From positions 1,391,369 to 1,455,368 of the forward strand of contig BCIM01000002.1 in NCBI GenBank assembly GCA_039545315.1: DNA of 64,000 nt, in the 5' to 3' direction. Below the pieces are notes generated by a model that worked only from the letters and a program-made list of their open reading frames with translations, had not been told where the DNA came from and ran no database searches. A program made the position numbers and the translations under genes. This stretch comes from Kondoa malvinella (Eukaryota > Basidiomycota > Agaricostilbomycetes > Agaricostilbales > Kondoaceae). Shown here piece by piece: positions 23,932 through 34,972 of the stretch. Every line of letters starts with the position of its first letter. Position 1 is the first letter of the stretch.

Positions 23932-24759
23932 TCAGAAGGGGACACGGGCTGTCACAGCTGTACCCACAGCGAGGTGTTCTTTGATATTGCGCTCGTGAAT
24001 TCTGATCGTAACATCTTCGGATCGCATTCCCTTCAAGAACTGAGTGTACACAGCTGGGATCAGCGCGGTCGCTTCGAACTAGGAAGGAAGAATCACCTGC
24101 GCTTCAGCCGTCTCGAGACCATCGACTTGGGACTCCGTCAGTGCTGACTTCGCCTCTTTGGCGTGTAGGAGTTGTTCACCCCTGTGTAGTTTGAGTGTGC
24201 GTCGAGCCTCTTCCAATATCGCCGAAATGTTGATAAACTAGCTGTTCCGTTGAGATAGTCCAAGATGACGTGCGTCTCAATACGCACGCTATCGTGAAGG
24301 GCGTCAAAGAACTCGAGTTCCGTTTCCGTTCTTGAGCTAGACAGGTGCTGACTTATCGAGGTTGCTGCACCTATCATACAGTCTGCAGCTTTCTTCATCT
24401 GCAAAACATGTCAATCACGCAGACGCCGGACTGTAGGAGACCTGTCTTACACCGAGATAGCATTGTGTGATATAATGGTTGCTTGAAGTCCAATCATTAT
24501 GTTTGCTGCACGCTTTCAGTCCGACGTACACCGCCTTAAGACGGACAGATGCATCTTGTTCGAGAGTCCACCGCAATTGTGCTAGATCTTTGAATCGTTG
24601 GTTTGTCTGTTGCATTCCCAGACCTGGGCGTGTAGAGGGTGCAGGCAATCCACCAGCCGAGCCATGTGCCCGCTGATCAGGTTGCTGCTGGGCGGCAAAC
24701 TTGCGCGATTCGGGGAAGTGCGTGTGGTAATAGATCTGTTGTGCAGAAAGAGCCGCCAT
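23932..24759 (-). CDS. Helical/coiled-coil protein, unknown
   Basis: Four reverse-strand exons, 24451-24759, 24288-24398, 24097-24237, 23932-24039, all joined in phase 0, giving 222 aa. Residues 1-45 are Gln/Pro-rich; the remainder is almost all amphipathic helix with heptad-like runs (LEEARRTLKL, HAKEAKSALTESQVDGLE). No membrane segment or known motif. It is head-to-head with CHMP7 across about 830 bp and converges with the acyltransferase. The size and helical make-up resemble subunits of small helical assemblies, but I do not assign one. Confidence 0.55.
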
Positions 24760-25592
24760 CGCTCAAGAACTGGATTAATTATGGAAGCAGGTCTCTTTTA
24801 CAGCCGTCGAACAGCCGGGGAGCAATCTTTTGCCGGGCGATATGTTCAAGAGCAAGAGCTATTGCGCAAGCCTTATACTACAGCGGTATTTCGCCGAGGC
24901 TGCGGAAGATGAACGTTAAGAAGAGGTAGAACGAACGCGGCTTCCAAGAGCGCCGTGCTCCCGAGCAACAAAGCAGTGGGGTTTCCCTTGTGCTTGCGAA
25001 GATCCGGAAGGCATGATCTGTTCAGAAGGCGTACAAGTTAAGCTGATGGTCGTGGACTCAGCGCGATTGACCATCTAGAGGAGGCTGTACAGACTGGCTT
25101 GGTCTTGACCACATCCCTCGCCGAGAGAGCTTGTTCAAAATCAGTTACCGCCTCGTGACGCTACGCAGCTATCGTTGCAACCGAATGAATGACGGAAAGC
25201 ACAGCAGTAGTACTGAATATTCGTTCTGACGAGACTGCGAAGCCCAGACCAGAACGAGGATCTTCAGCAGTCGGTTCCAGCGCTCTTGACATCAAGGAAA
25301 GCAAGCAGAGCCTAACGAGCGAGAAGCAAAAGCGAGAAGAAGCATTCTACTGAGCAGTTGCAAGGCATGAACGAGCTGCAGTGAGACACTGAAAGACGGG
25401 TTTAGACATTAGCAGCTATTTCATCGATAGGTTGTTCAGAGACAGCTTGAGGCGAGCCGCTTGATCAAGATTCCAACGCCAGCAGACTTCTCGAGCAGCA
25501 GAGAACAAGGCAGGCGGCAGCTCATCATAGCGTTTGGCGACATCGCTGACACAGGAACAGCTCCAAAGAATTTCTTTTGCAACGAACGAGCA
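24760..25592. other. Divergent intergenic region (833 bp)
   Basis: No coding frame with a motif. Holds the promoters of the helical orphan (reverse) and CHMP7 (forward). Rich in GA-type purine runs around 25260-25340. I see no RNA gene. Confidence 0.4.
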
Positions 25593-27083
25593 ATGAGCAG
25601 CAAGTCAAGCCAGCTACACGCGCATCTGAAGCAAACCTTTCCAGAATTCTCATCCAATGATCGCTTGTCGTATTTATACTCGAATTGGCCAGCGTCACGC
25701 ACTTCCAACGCAACCTCTTTCGCGACTGCTTTATCATGGTGGCAGAATGTCCTCGTCTCTAGTCTCTCGTTGCTCTCAAACGACTCGCTCGTACTGCATG
25801 CGAATCCAGAATTGCTTGATCTGTTCAAATGGGACAACGTCGGGCGACCTGCTTGTCTTGGAGCTGTGATATTGGAATTGGCAATGTCAAGACGTCTGAT
25901 CGCTGTGAAGGAATACATGTCGAGTACTACACCTGTTCAGCCATCTACTTCTACTGCGACGCAAGGACCGGGTTGGCCAAGATGGTTCGCGTCAAATCTC
26001 GTTGGCAAGCCTATGTGGTGGGCTTTGCGGCAGCTCAGTATTGTAGAGGAAGAAGATGAGGACGAGCTGAGAAGGAGTAGGACAGCTCAGGCATGGAAGG
26101 AGGCGCAGAAAGATTGGGTGCTGTATGAAGCTGTTCAGGTTGGTCTGACAGTTTGTTCGGTCTACAAACTCTCAAGTTCTGTGTAGAAAGCAGGACAGAC
26201 AGTACAAGATCTCTATGACGACACATCACACCTCAGTCTGACCGAACGACTGTATACCTTAGAATCCTTCCACGCAACCTTTTGCCCAAAGCTCTCCTCC
26301 TTAGACACTGAAATCCTTCTCAAATACCTATCACGAGATTCTCCCATCCTCCTACTCGAAAAGAACTGCATCAAATTCCTCTCGCCCTCTTCACCCGAAG
26401 CCGAAAGCATCACAGCAACAGACCATGGCATCCTTTCCATCTTCTCTACCCGTTCAGCCTTACAAGAACAAATTACCTCACTCGAAGCTCGAATAACAGA
26501 GAAGACAAACAAGATCAAAGCGCTCTTAGCTAGCCAGAGCAAATCCGGGCAATTTGAACAAGTTGCTAAAACCCATTTGAAAGCGCGTAAAGAGCTAGAA
26601 AAGGTACTTTTGAAACGAACAGAGGCTTTGGGTCAATTGGAGAGTGTTATCTTGAGCATTGAAGGTGCAGCGAGTGATGTCGAGGTCAGTCTCCTTCGCC
26701 ATGGGTGATTACAGGATATGTCTGATCATCGTTTTTAGATGATGCGATCCTATTCTACTGCTTCTGAGACGCTCAAAGAGTTGCTTCAAGCTCCCGGGTT
26801 GCAGAAAGAGAATGTAGAAACTACAATGGACAACTTGAGCGAATTGATGGCGGATCAGAAAGAGGTAGAAGCGGTCATTCAGAGCGGCGGAAGAGAAGCT
26901 ATAGATGTGGATGAGGATGAATTGGAGAAGGAGCTTGCAGGCTTAGTAGATGAAAAGAAGGAAACGGAAGAAAGAGAGAGGGAAAGGCTTCTAATGCAAG
27001 ACAAGGCGCCTCAGGAGGTTGGAGGGCTGGACAAGAAGCTGGATACGAATATAAGGCAGAAGGAGGTTCAGCCAGCTGTATGA
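25593..27083 (+). CDS. CHMP7: CHMP7-like ESCRT-III protein
   Basis: Exons 25593-26138, 26187-26684 and 26739-27083, all phase 0, giving 462 aa. The N-terminal half matches the CHMP7/Chm7 winged-helix region (FPEFSSNDRLSYLYSNW followed by a conserved WW, then FKWDNVGRP). The C-terminal half is a Snf7 domain: coiled coil from about residue 285 (RSALQEQITSLEARI, KARKELEKVLLKRTEALGQL), then a MADQKEVEAVI helix and an acidic tail. CHMP7 recruits ESCRT-III to the inner nuclear membrane for nuclear-envelope sealing and surveillance. Ends with an acidic helix and no clear second MIM. Intron 2 donor is GTCAGT. Confidence 0.88.
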
Positions 27084-27448
27084 ACAGCTTCCCTGTTACC
27101 GTGGTTGTGCGTCGTGCCTTCAGACGATTGATCTATGACTGACCAGCTTACACTGCGAAGGTATGAAACCTTGTACATCGCGGTACATTTGAAATTCTAT
27201 CAGGATCCTTGAAGTAGGTGTCTTTTGCATCTTCGGATTCATCGGCCAATCTTGCTGCTGTGCCACGCTACACTGCCTTCTTCTCTTCTGCTGTGCGCTT
27301 TCCTCGCCTGACACCTGCAATCCTGTCTCTTGGGCACCGCTTGCGGACCTGCAGTCATCGCCTTGACGCGAGCAAGCAGCCTACTATTCCGTAATCTGCT
27401 GTATGCTCTATTAATCTCTCGCAGACAGGTCTTCATCCATTAATCACC
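27084..27448. other. Intergenic region, possible small reverse-strand gene
   Basis: An ATG at 27436 on the reverse strand opens a basic frame (MKTCLREINRAYSRLRN) that could splice into a second frame containing DTYFKDPDR, but I could not join them in phase. It overlaps the amidase promoter. Kept as unresolved. Confidence 0.25.
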
Positions 27449-29708
27449 ATGACTGCATTACCGAATCTTCTGACTGCCACAGTTGAAGACTTAGCGAATG
27501 GCTTGAATGCTCGACTCTTCACGTCCGTTCAACTAACTCCAGCATACATCGCTCGAATCCAAGAGATAAATCCTGTTCTACGCCCGGTTCTGGAACTCAA
27601 TGCTTATGCGGTATTGGACGCTTTGCGGAGGGACCAAGAAAGAGCAGAAGGCAAAGTACGAGGTCTTTTACACGGTCTGCCTATTGTTCGTACCTTCGTC
27701 ATTTGCTACATCAAATTTGCTGATCATGCACTCCAGCTCATCAAAGATAGCATAGCCACTTCCAGGCCAGAGTGAGCGAAGTTATCTTTCCGCTTCTCTT
27801 GTTGATGCCGCGAAGCTCTACGTACATGGAAACTACCGCTGTATGCTTGGCGAGTGCTCTGAGTTTACCACGATGATGTGGTCGTTAACAGGGAAGTTAC
27901 GCTCTCATCGGATCGGTGCCAGCAGAGGACAGCACTGTCGTCAGAAAGCTGAAGTGAGTCCGAAAAGACTGTTTGGCCTCCTAAGATTGATAGAATGTGC
28001 AGAGAAGCAGGCGCTATTGTTCTAGGCAAAAGTAGGCGCAAATTCCGGTGGTGCTTTTCTTGATTGATCTGAGATCCCGATAGCTAATATGACAGAATGG
28101 ATGAACATTCGCTCAGAGGTCGTAGATAAGTACGTGGCTCACAATAAATGCGAGACCAGTCTTGACGGACAATCCAGTGGATGGACCGGACGTAAGCACA
28201 AAGTTTAACATTTGTATACTCTCTGACGAGTCCATAGGTGGAGGTCAATGCAAAGGCGCTTTCTACAAGGATCAAGACCCTATCGGTTCTTCTTCGGGCT
28301 CTGCAGTAGCAACTTCGATTGGCCTAGCAGCTGCTACCATTGGCACAGAGACTATGGGATCAATCGTGGTGCCTGGTCAGCGCAATAATACAGTAAGCGA
28401 CACTTTGGTCTTCCGTCAATGAAAAGCTCACTGTGCAGACCTGTATCAAACCGACCGCTGGTCTGACTTCCCGTCATCTATGCTTGCCAATCAGCTATTA
28501 CCAAGAGTAGGCCTCTGTTGACGCAACGAATGGACGTAGCTGATCCTTAGCACAGCTCCGTCGGACCCTTTGGCTTCGATGTCAAGACCTGCGCGGCTGT
28601 TCTTGAAGCCATTGCTGGTAAAGATGAGAAAGATGAAGTCGGGAAGCACGTACCATTTGATGCAGTACCGCGATATGTGTCTGCCTGTCGTCAAGGAGCC
28701 TTGAAGGGTAAACGCATCGGTAAGCACGAAAGCTCTTCCAAATAGCCGATCTAAATCTCTAGTAGGTGTACCCCTCGCGCTGATCACATCCGATAAAAAC
28801 CTGCCCGAGGAAGATATGAAAGCTTTTCAAGATGCCCTGATCTCTTTGGAGAATTTGGGCGCAGTAGTCGATGACACCATCACTCTCCCTGCGGAAGATG
28901 CTGCCAACACTCCAAATAAGCAATGGCCTCCGTTCCAGCACCTTGGTGCCTTCAATCAGATCCTGACCGATGTCGAATTCCCGGCTGGTATGGCTGAATA
29001 CCTCAAGATGCTCAAATTCAATCCTTTGGGCATACACAATGTACAAGATATACTCGACTTTACCAAAGATTTTCCTGCTGAGGAGTATGCTGAGCGGGAC
29101 TGCGTACGTGAAACTGCCATCGTCATCTTAGAGCCCATCAATCTAATGTCATTTTTCAGTACAAGTGGGAGCCTATGCTCAAGTCTGGTCTGACTAGCTC
29201 TTCGCCTGAGTATATAGACGCGGTAGCGCAGAGAGAGTACTTCTTTGGCCGAGGTGGAATCCCTGGAGCTATGGACAAGGTCTGCATGTGGTCCATCTTC
29301 ATTTTGCCCAAACTGATCGAGTATGAAGTACAAATTGGATGCTCTTATCATGCCAACCTATAGTAGCTCGCCAGCAGCTCTAGGTGGACTACCTATCATA
29401 AGTATTCCTGTCCGGTGAGGCTCTTCTCCCAGCACGTATTGCACTCCAGCCTGACGACTTGCAGCCAACATCCTCTCTCTAGCAAAGGCATCCCAACAGA
29501 GACCGGACACCTTGTTCAATATGGACCTGGCACAGGTATCGGAATCTGTTTCACCGGTCGCAAATTTGAGGAAGAGAAGCTCATTTCCTTCGCCTATGAT
29601 TTGGAGCAAGCCATTAACTTCAAGAACAAGCGATTTAAGCCATTGTACAAGCCCAACACACAGCTGGTCGAAGTGCTTGAGAGGAAAAGCAACCGGAACG
29701 AGGCGTGA
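27449..29708 (+). CDS. Amidase-signature family hydrolase
   Basis: Fourteen exons (27449-27685, 27737-27771, 27816-27840, 27892-27953, 28003-28031, 28084-28129, 28178-28191, 28238-28392, 28439-28506, 28556-28719, 28766-29103, 29160-29279, 29329-29414, 29465-29708); 540 aa. Catalytic parts are visible: the Lys in LIKDS, METTAGSYAL, GKTNMTEW, the cis-Ser in GSSSGSAVA and the nucleophile Ser in GTETMGSI, then IKPTAGLTSR and QDSVGPFGFDV. Amidases of this group cleave C-N amide bonds; substrate unknown. Several exons are tiny (25, 29 and 14 nt), yet every phase fits. The motif before the nucleophile has Met where Gly or Asp is usual, and VVPGQRN where the family has a longer substrate loop. Confidence 0.88.
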
Positions 29709-29878
29709 CGTCTTCATGGAGGGATGAGTAAGAAACGATCGAAACTATGCACTTTAACTCAGTAGAGGAAGCGTGACAATGTCGATGACGCTTGGATTCC
29801 TTTGACGTTGATTCTTTTGCGCTGTAGACCGAGACATCGACATTCGCGAATCGACAGATCCTCGAATCACTCCTTGTC

Positions 29879-31121
29879 ATGTCTAGCCCTAGTAGAAGCT
29901 TGAGATCGCCTACGAAGCGCCTGCGTATCATGAGTTCTGATGAAGAAGGGGAACCGAGCGTGCATGACCAAAATCTGGAACTCAAAACACGCGTCAAGCA
30001 GCTGGAAAGAGAGTTGCTGGATGTCAAGGCAGAAAATAGAACTCTAGTGAGCGGATAATGACATTGAGAGATGACTGCTGATCGTCTCAAACAGTCGATA
30101 GCCGTTCGTCGTGCGTTTGGAACGAAAGCTGCATTGGCTGATTTGATAGCAGGACGAGCAACTAACAGACAAATACTACAACTTGAAAGAAGACGACAGG
30201 CGGCATAGGCAAAGGGATTCTCGAGTGATCAAAGAGGTGAGCTCAAGTTCCGCTGTCCTTCTCAAGGCTGATAAGATATAGCTCAATCACAATCTCGCTC
30301 GACTACAAGCGTCGTCCAGCACTTCTGCAGAGTTGAAAGCCACTGTATCTGACCAGGCGACGGTGCGTGAAAGGTCTCTGCTCCGGAAAGAGCTAAGATA
30401 CCAGCTCACGTACAGCTGCTCGACCGTTTCGCGCGTGCAATAGAACGTACTCTGACAGACGTCAATGACGATGCTGATAAAGGCGAGGTGAGCAATCCGA
30501 CAAAGGTCTTGAGCAAACCCTTATCGGCGTTCAGAAACTGGAATGCCCGGTGTGCATGGACGAAGTCGGTCTGAAGAAGTGCAGCCTGTTCCGCTGCGGT
30601 CATTACCTGTGCTCGGGCTGCCTCAAAGAACTAGAAGATAGCGGAATAATGCTGGCTTGTCCATCCTGTCGAGAGCCGGCGAATCCGAGCGATATCCTGA
30701 GGGAAGGGCTGTTGAACTTTGATGATGGGTAAGCACTGTTTTGCTGCTTTGCGCTGTTCTAATGATATAGCTAGCTGGGATGAGCTGATCAGACTCGCTA
30801 CTCAATGGCGGTCAATGGGTGTCAGCGAGCTTGAGACGACATATCAGCCAATGTAAGCTTGCACACTCTTGAGCATATCCTGTCCGCTGACCTCACTCGC
30901 TCCCGGCTAGCTGGCACGACTCTGAAGCCTCGCCTGAGCCTGTCAATCAAGATGAATATCAGAGTACAGATCACGAAAGCGCACATGAGCCGGTCGAGGA
31001 ACCTATGACGCCTGAACAATCAGAGGAAGAGACGCCGCCTACTACACCCATGACACCCTCGAGTGCGAGGAAGAAGAAGTTGGAGGACTTGGCAGCGAGA
31101 CGGTCGGCGAGACGAAGATGA
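29879..31121 (+). CDS. RING-finger protein with N-terminal coiled coil
   Basis: Exons 29879-30046, 30153-30236, 30282-30362, 30416-30487, 30535-30728, 30775-30852, 30911-31121; about 295 aa. Residues 35-60 and 70-110 are coiled coil. A C3HC4 RING follows near residues 138-180: CPVCMDEV, then CGHYLCSGCL and CPSC. The C-terminal third is acidic and Pro/Thr-rich and ends in a basic RRSARRR, a likely NLS. A probable E3 ubiquitin ligase; substrate unknown. The first intron may contain a 9-nt micro-exon (TCGATAGCC at about 30095), so the second junction has two readings that keep the frame. Confidence 0.75.
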
Positions 31122-31262
31122 TAGTAGATGTACCACATTAGCTTATGAACTCTGTCGGTTCGCACATACGCGCAACCTGGCGCACTAGTGTAACATTGTC
31201 CCTCCGAGTATGACACCTCCAGCAATCCAAGGACACCGGACGAGCAGTCATCTGTAACTTTA

Positions 31263-31779
31263 TCATGGCCCGGAGTCTTTCAAGCATATCTTGCTGCAGG
31301 CCTGCGACAGAATCTCAGCTAGACAAAAGAGTAACATGAGCTTGAACCGACCTCGCGATGCCCGCCCGTCCAATGCTTCCTTTGACATTCCTTGCTGCAA
31401 CTGCTTTGTCTTCAGATGGCGTATAACAGGAGAGGAACACTACTCACTATTGTGACATAGCGCAACCACCGCAAAGCTTGTATCTGGGATTTTTAGAATT
31501 CTTTGCCCGCTTGTAGAGCCCGCATGTCACACAAACATCGACCCGGGTTACACCCTGCTGCTCGAAATAGTCCGACATCCCGAACCAGTCGAGACGCTGT
31601 CTGGCGTCAGGTAACAGTCGAGCTGCTTCCCATCCTGCTGAAGACCATTCTGACCGGAGATCAGGAGGGACGAAAAGGCCTAGAGCGAGACAGCAGGTTA
31701 ATGCAGTGAATGTGCTGGATCGATCTTGACGCTCTATCGCGAAGCGAAGGTATGTCAGAAGGAAGTGGTGCTTTGGCAT
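31263..31779 (-). CDS. MYND-type zinc-finger protein (5' end uncertain)
   Basis: Reverse-strand exons 31448-31779, 31352-31400 and 31263-31301, giving 139 aa from the ATG at 31779. The finger is complete only after splicing: CVTCGLYKR, LCGGCAMSQYC, KECQRKHW, HREAC, which is the CxxC-CxxC-YCSxxCQ-xxHxxxC MYND pattern for protein-protein contacts. A hydrophobic helical region precedes it. The real gene may start further upstream: an open reverse frame at 31852-32211 is also helical (ALIALMLFLRRHPSV) and could be an earlier exon, with the MYND at the C-terminus as in other fungal MYND proteins. Confidence 0.6.
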
Positions 31780-31851
31780 GATTGTATGATTGGATGATAC
31801 CAATTGATATTTAGAATTGTGTATTACTGGTGCGATACCAAAAGGCGGACG

Positions 31852-32241
31852 TCAAGCGAGTAGGGTTTCTTCAGTGTTGACATGGACCGAAGGATGACGA
31901 CGAAGAAAGAGCATCAGCGCTATCAAGGCTGCAGAGCATTGTTCCAGATCTCGGGCAGAGGCCTGGGGCTCAAGCTTGCGGTCGTAAACAGTCTCTATGT
32001 AACTGATGAACAGCAGAATAATTTTGAAGAATGCGTCCGCGAGTCTTTGCAGACAATGGTGCGGAAAAGCTGTGAATCTGGTGTGATTGTTGATGAGACA
32101 GCTGAAAGTCAAGGTGTAGTCTATGCAATCGGAAACAAACGCATTCCGACGATCCTGGTCCAGCCAGGGGAAAGAAGCGCTTGTTGTTACGACGAGTTCC
32201 AATTTGGCCAAGAGAAGCTCGAAACTGCTTGCCAGTTCTAA
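31852..32241. other. Overlapping open frames on both strands
   Basis: Forward 31882-32241 (ATG, 119 aa, no motif) and reverse 31852-32211 (no ATG, helical, possible exon of the MYND gene) cover the same DNA. Only one is likely real. I lean to the reverse one as an upstream MYND exon. Confidence 0.3.
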
Positions 32242-32945
32242 GCGATAAATCAGATGTGTTTCTGCTCTAGCCGCTTCCGAGTTGTCGTCCCTTCTTGTAG
32301 CAGGTAAAGGGCTTCACCATGTCTGCCGCAGTTGAGACTCGTTCTGATTACAAGCAGTACTGTATGATGCACTTCAGCAAAGAGCCAGCAGATGGAATCC
32401 TAACCGTGACTGACACAAGCATCTCAGCTTGGATGCGGCAAGATTGCACGCAAACCTCGTCCAAAAGACCTGCCGTTTCTTCCTCTTGACCCGAATCCGA
32501 CATGCCTCCCTGCTGGTCCATATGCGCGCGTATGCTCTTGAGAACCAACGTGCATTAAACAAGCAAAGGAAGAACCAATCGAGCAGTCAAGCAAGACGCT
32601 TCTGACAATCAGGTTTATAACAGCGCCTCTGTTAGACTTCTGCAAGGTATCAGACTGTATGTGATATCTGGGAGGTCGCGGATGCTGCTGGGTCGAATCA
32701 ATAACGCGGTCTCTGATCAACCTAACGTCGCTGATCACAGAGTCGTAAGAGCAACTCTGGTAGGCTTGGGTAGGCAAAGCAATGAATGGTTCAATGTATA
32801 CACGATTACGGTCTAGATCGAATCGCGAAATCGCCAGTCTCCCATGTTCAAATGCTACTCGCAGTGTATACAGCGATGCCGCTCTTTTGCCAGCCTCTAG
32901 CATGGGTTCTGCCATCAGCTCTTCCGTCTAGAGGTTGCGACTTGC
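32242..32945. other. Unresolved region
   Basis: A reverse frame at 32424-32915 begins with ATG (163 aa, no motif), and on the forward strand an ATG at 32319 could splice into a small basic protein. I cannot choose. The region lies 3' of the mannosyltransferase. Confidence 0.25.
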
Positions 32946-34740
32946 TCACCCTTTGAGTAATTCCGTCATGTGATCTGGATTCAAATGAAAGCCGTAAGCC
33001 TTATTGTTCAACAGCTGATAATTATCGCGCAAATATATATCCATCTCGTGATTGATGTGGTGCTGAGGGAAGACGAGATATTGACTGCCGTTGTAAGACT
33101 GCACTTCGGTAAGGTATTCATCGCAAGTCGTTCGACCCGGTGGATCCACAATCTCCACTTCCGCTTCGACCGTGGATCCCGTAGGCATGAAAAGGTGTCT
33201 AGGAGGAGAAAACATCTTCCAAAAAGTAATGCGGCTTGGTAGAGTACCGTGAGGAAGTTGCGAAAGATGACGTTCCAGCGCAGCGAGAGCAGGTAGGGTG
33301 CCGCCATGATGTAAGAAGCCGTAGAAAAGTGTTTCAATGCAGGCATGTACAAGCCAGGCTATCTGTAGACGCGTCTTCAGGACTGCTAAGATACATGATG
33401 CTTTGCTTTGACTTACCTTAAAATACTTCTTTCGCTTTGCGCCGGAGCCAGCCTGGGCCGGTTCCGCGGTAGTGTCCATAGATGCCAAAAGAAACACGCA
33501 AGGCACAATCAACGGTACGAGGAAACGAGGTTCTTGATGAGGTATTGCTGATAATAAGCAGAGGGCGTAAAGCAGCGTAAAGGCACAGACTGGTAAATGG
33601 AGTCAATCACAGCCAGGAAAAACAGGATGTGATGACCTACTGTCGCTCAGAGTTGAAGCCTTTGAGGGTTTTTGCGTCCCGTTGACTAGCTGCTTTATTG
33701 CTGTTGAGAACGAAATAGCGCCGACGCCCCAAACCAGCGGAAAGTTGACGAGCAGGTGTAGCTATCTTGGATGCATACCATGCTGTAACCAGGTTAGTGG
33801 AATTGCTGTTATACCGCAGAGATGCTAGAAAGGGAACAACGGGTTTCTGCCAGCCGGACCAGCCCCGCATCCAGAGAGTGTCGCCGATGACGAGCATGAT
33901 GGAGACGAGTAGGAATGCTGAGGAAAGGTGTGAGACGTATCTGACGAGACTAACCTGAAAGGATCAGAAAGCGCATTTAAGAGCGAGGATGATAGGCTTA
34001 CAACAGGCAGCGCGTTGCTCGAGGCTTTCTTTGCCAGATCTGGTATAACAACACTTGGATAGGACCCAGAGCGAAACAAGGGAATGTAACTCGATTAGCG
34101 CAACCAACGGCACACAAAGCGCCAATCGACCAGACTATTCGGAAAGATCTTGTCTTTGCTTGGAGCGTGAGTACGACCAGAAAGATCAGTATAGAGAGGA
34201 GCAGAGTCTCCAGGGTGCCCGAGAATGGCCGCAAGAGAAAGGAAGAAGCAACCATCGAAGTGGAGTACAGCAGTTGAGGGCCATTTGCTAGGCCCCTCTT
34301 CTTGCAAATGCGTCTAATAATGTAGCCTGACCTGATGTCAGAGAACCGCAAGGCCATAGGTGAATCTCATACCAGTCAGTTCGCATGAGATCCAGGAGGA
34401 AAGTCGGAATGCAACGAGCAACGAGTGGGATGATGTGTGGGCTGAGGAATAGATCAGCCAGAGTACATCGCTAGCACGGCAGCGCTTACGTCCATGCAGT
34501 ACGCGCCAGAGCAATATCACGGGATGGCTGAGGAACAATACGACCAGGCTTCGAATGGGGCCGGATTCCCTGGAAATGTCCCACTCCCACGTCTGGTGAT
34601 CCTGCTCGGAGGGCGTATAGCTTTGAAACAAGAGGTTCAGAACTTTGCAGATGTTCGTCGGGAAAGATGTAGGAGCAGCCAAAATAGACGATAACAAGAC
34701 GCAGAACAGCGAAAGCATGGTACCGGGTGAAAACGAACAT
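32946..34740 (-). pseudogene. SMP3: GPI mannosyltransferase IV (SMP3/PIG-Z-like), frame apparently broken
   Basis: Starts at ATG 34740. Family landmarks in order: YIFPDEHLQSSEPL (catalytic DE loop), TWEW with GPIRSL, ARCIPTFLLDL, LLRPFSGTLET, HGMHPR then LHLLVNFPLVWG, IPHQEPRFLVPL, GFLHHGG and FWKMFSPPR; many hydrophobic helices. The enzyme adds the fourth mannose to GPI anchors in the ER. These blocks do not share one frame: a shift near 34612-34620, another near the donor at 34490, a third near 33783-33793, and a TAG at 33762-33764 in the HPR-[Y]-LHLL motif. Intact parts include 34002-34331 and the C-terminal exons 33417-33589 and 32946-33362. Taken as a decaying gene; assembly errors are the alternative. 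Confidence 0.65.
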
Positions 34741-34972
34741 ATCGATAGAAAAGCGCGGGATAGAACATTGCCAACCAGCGAAAGCTATTTTCGTACAGCT
34801 TGCGAAGGAGGACACGAATTTCGGAAGGAGATGATTGAGATGAGAGCTTCGCAGACAAGACTTCTGATCGGCTTTGATACAAGCCTTCGTATGTGCGTTA
34901 CTCTGCTGGCCATGGAATTGGATCAACTTCACAGCGCATCCAATTCGCTGTGATGGGAGAGAAAGTCGACCA

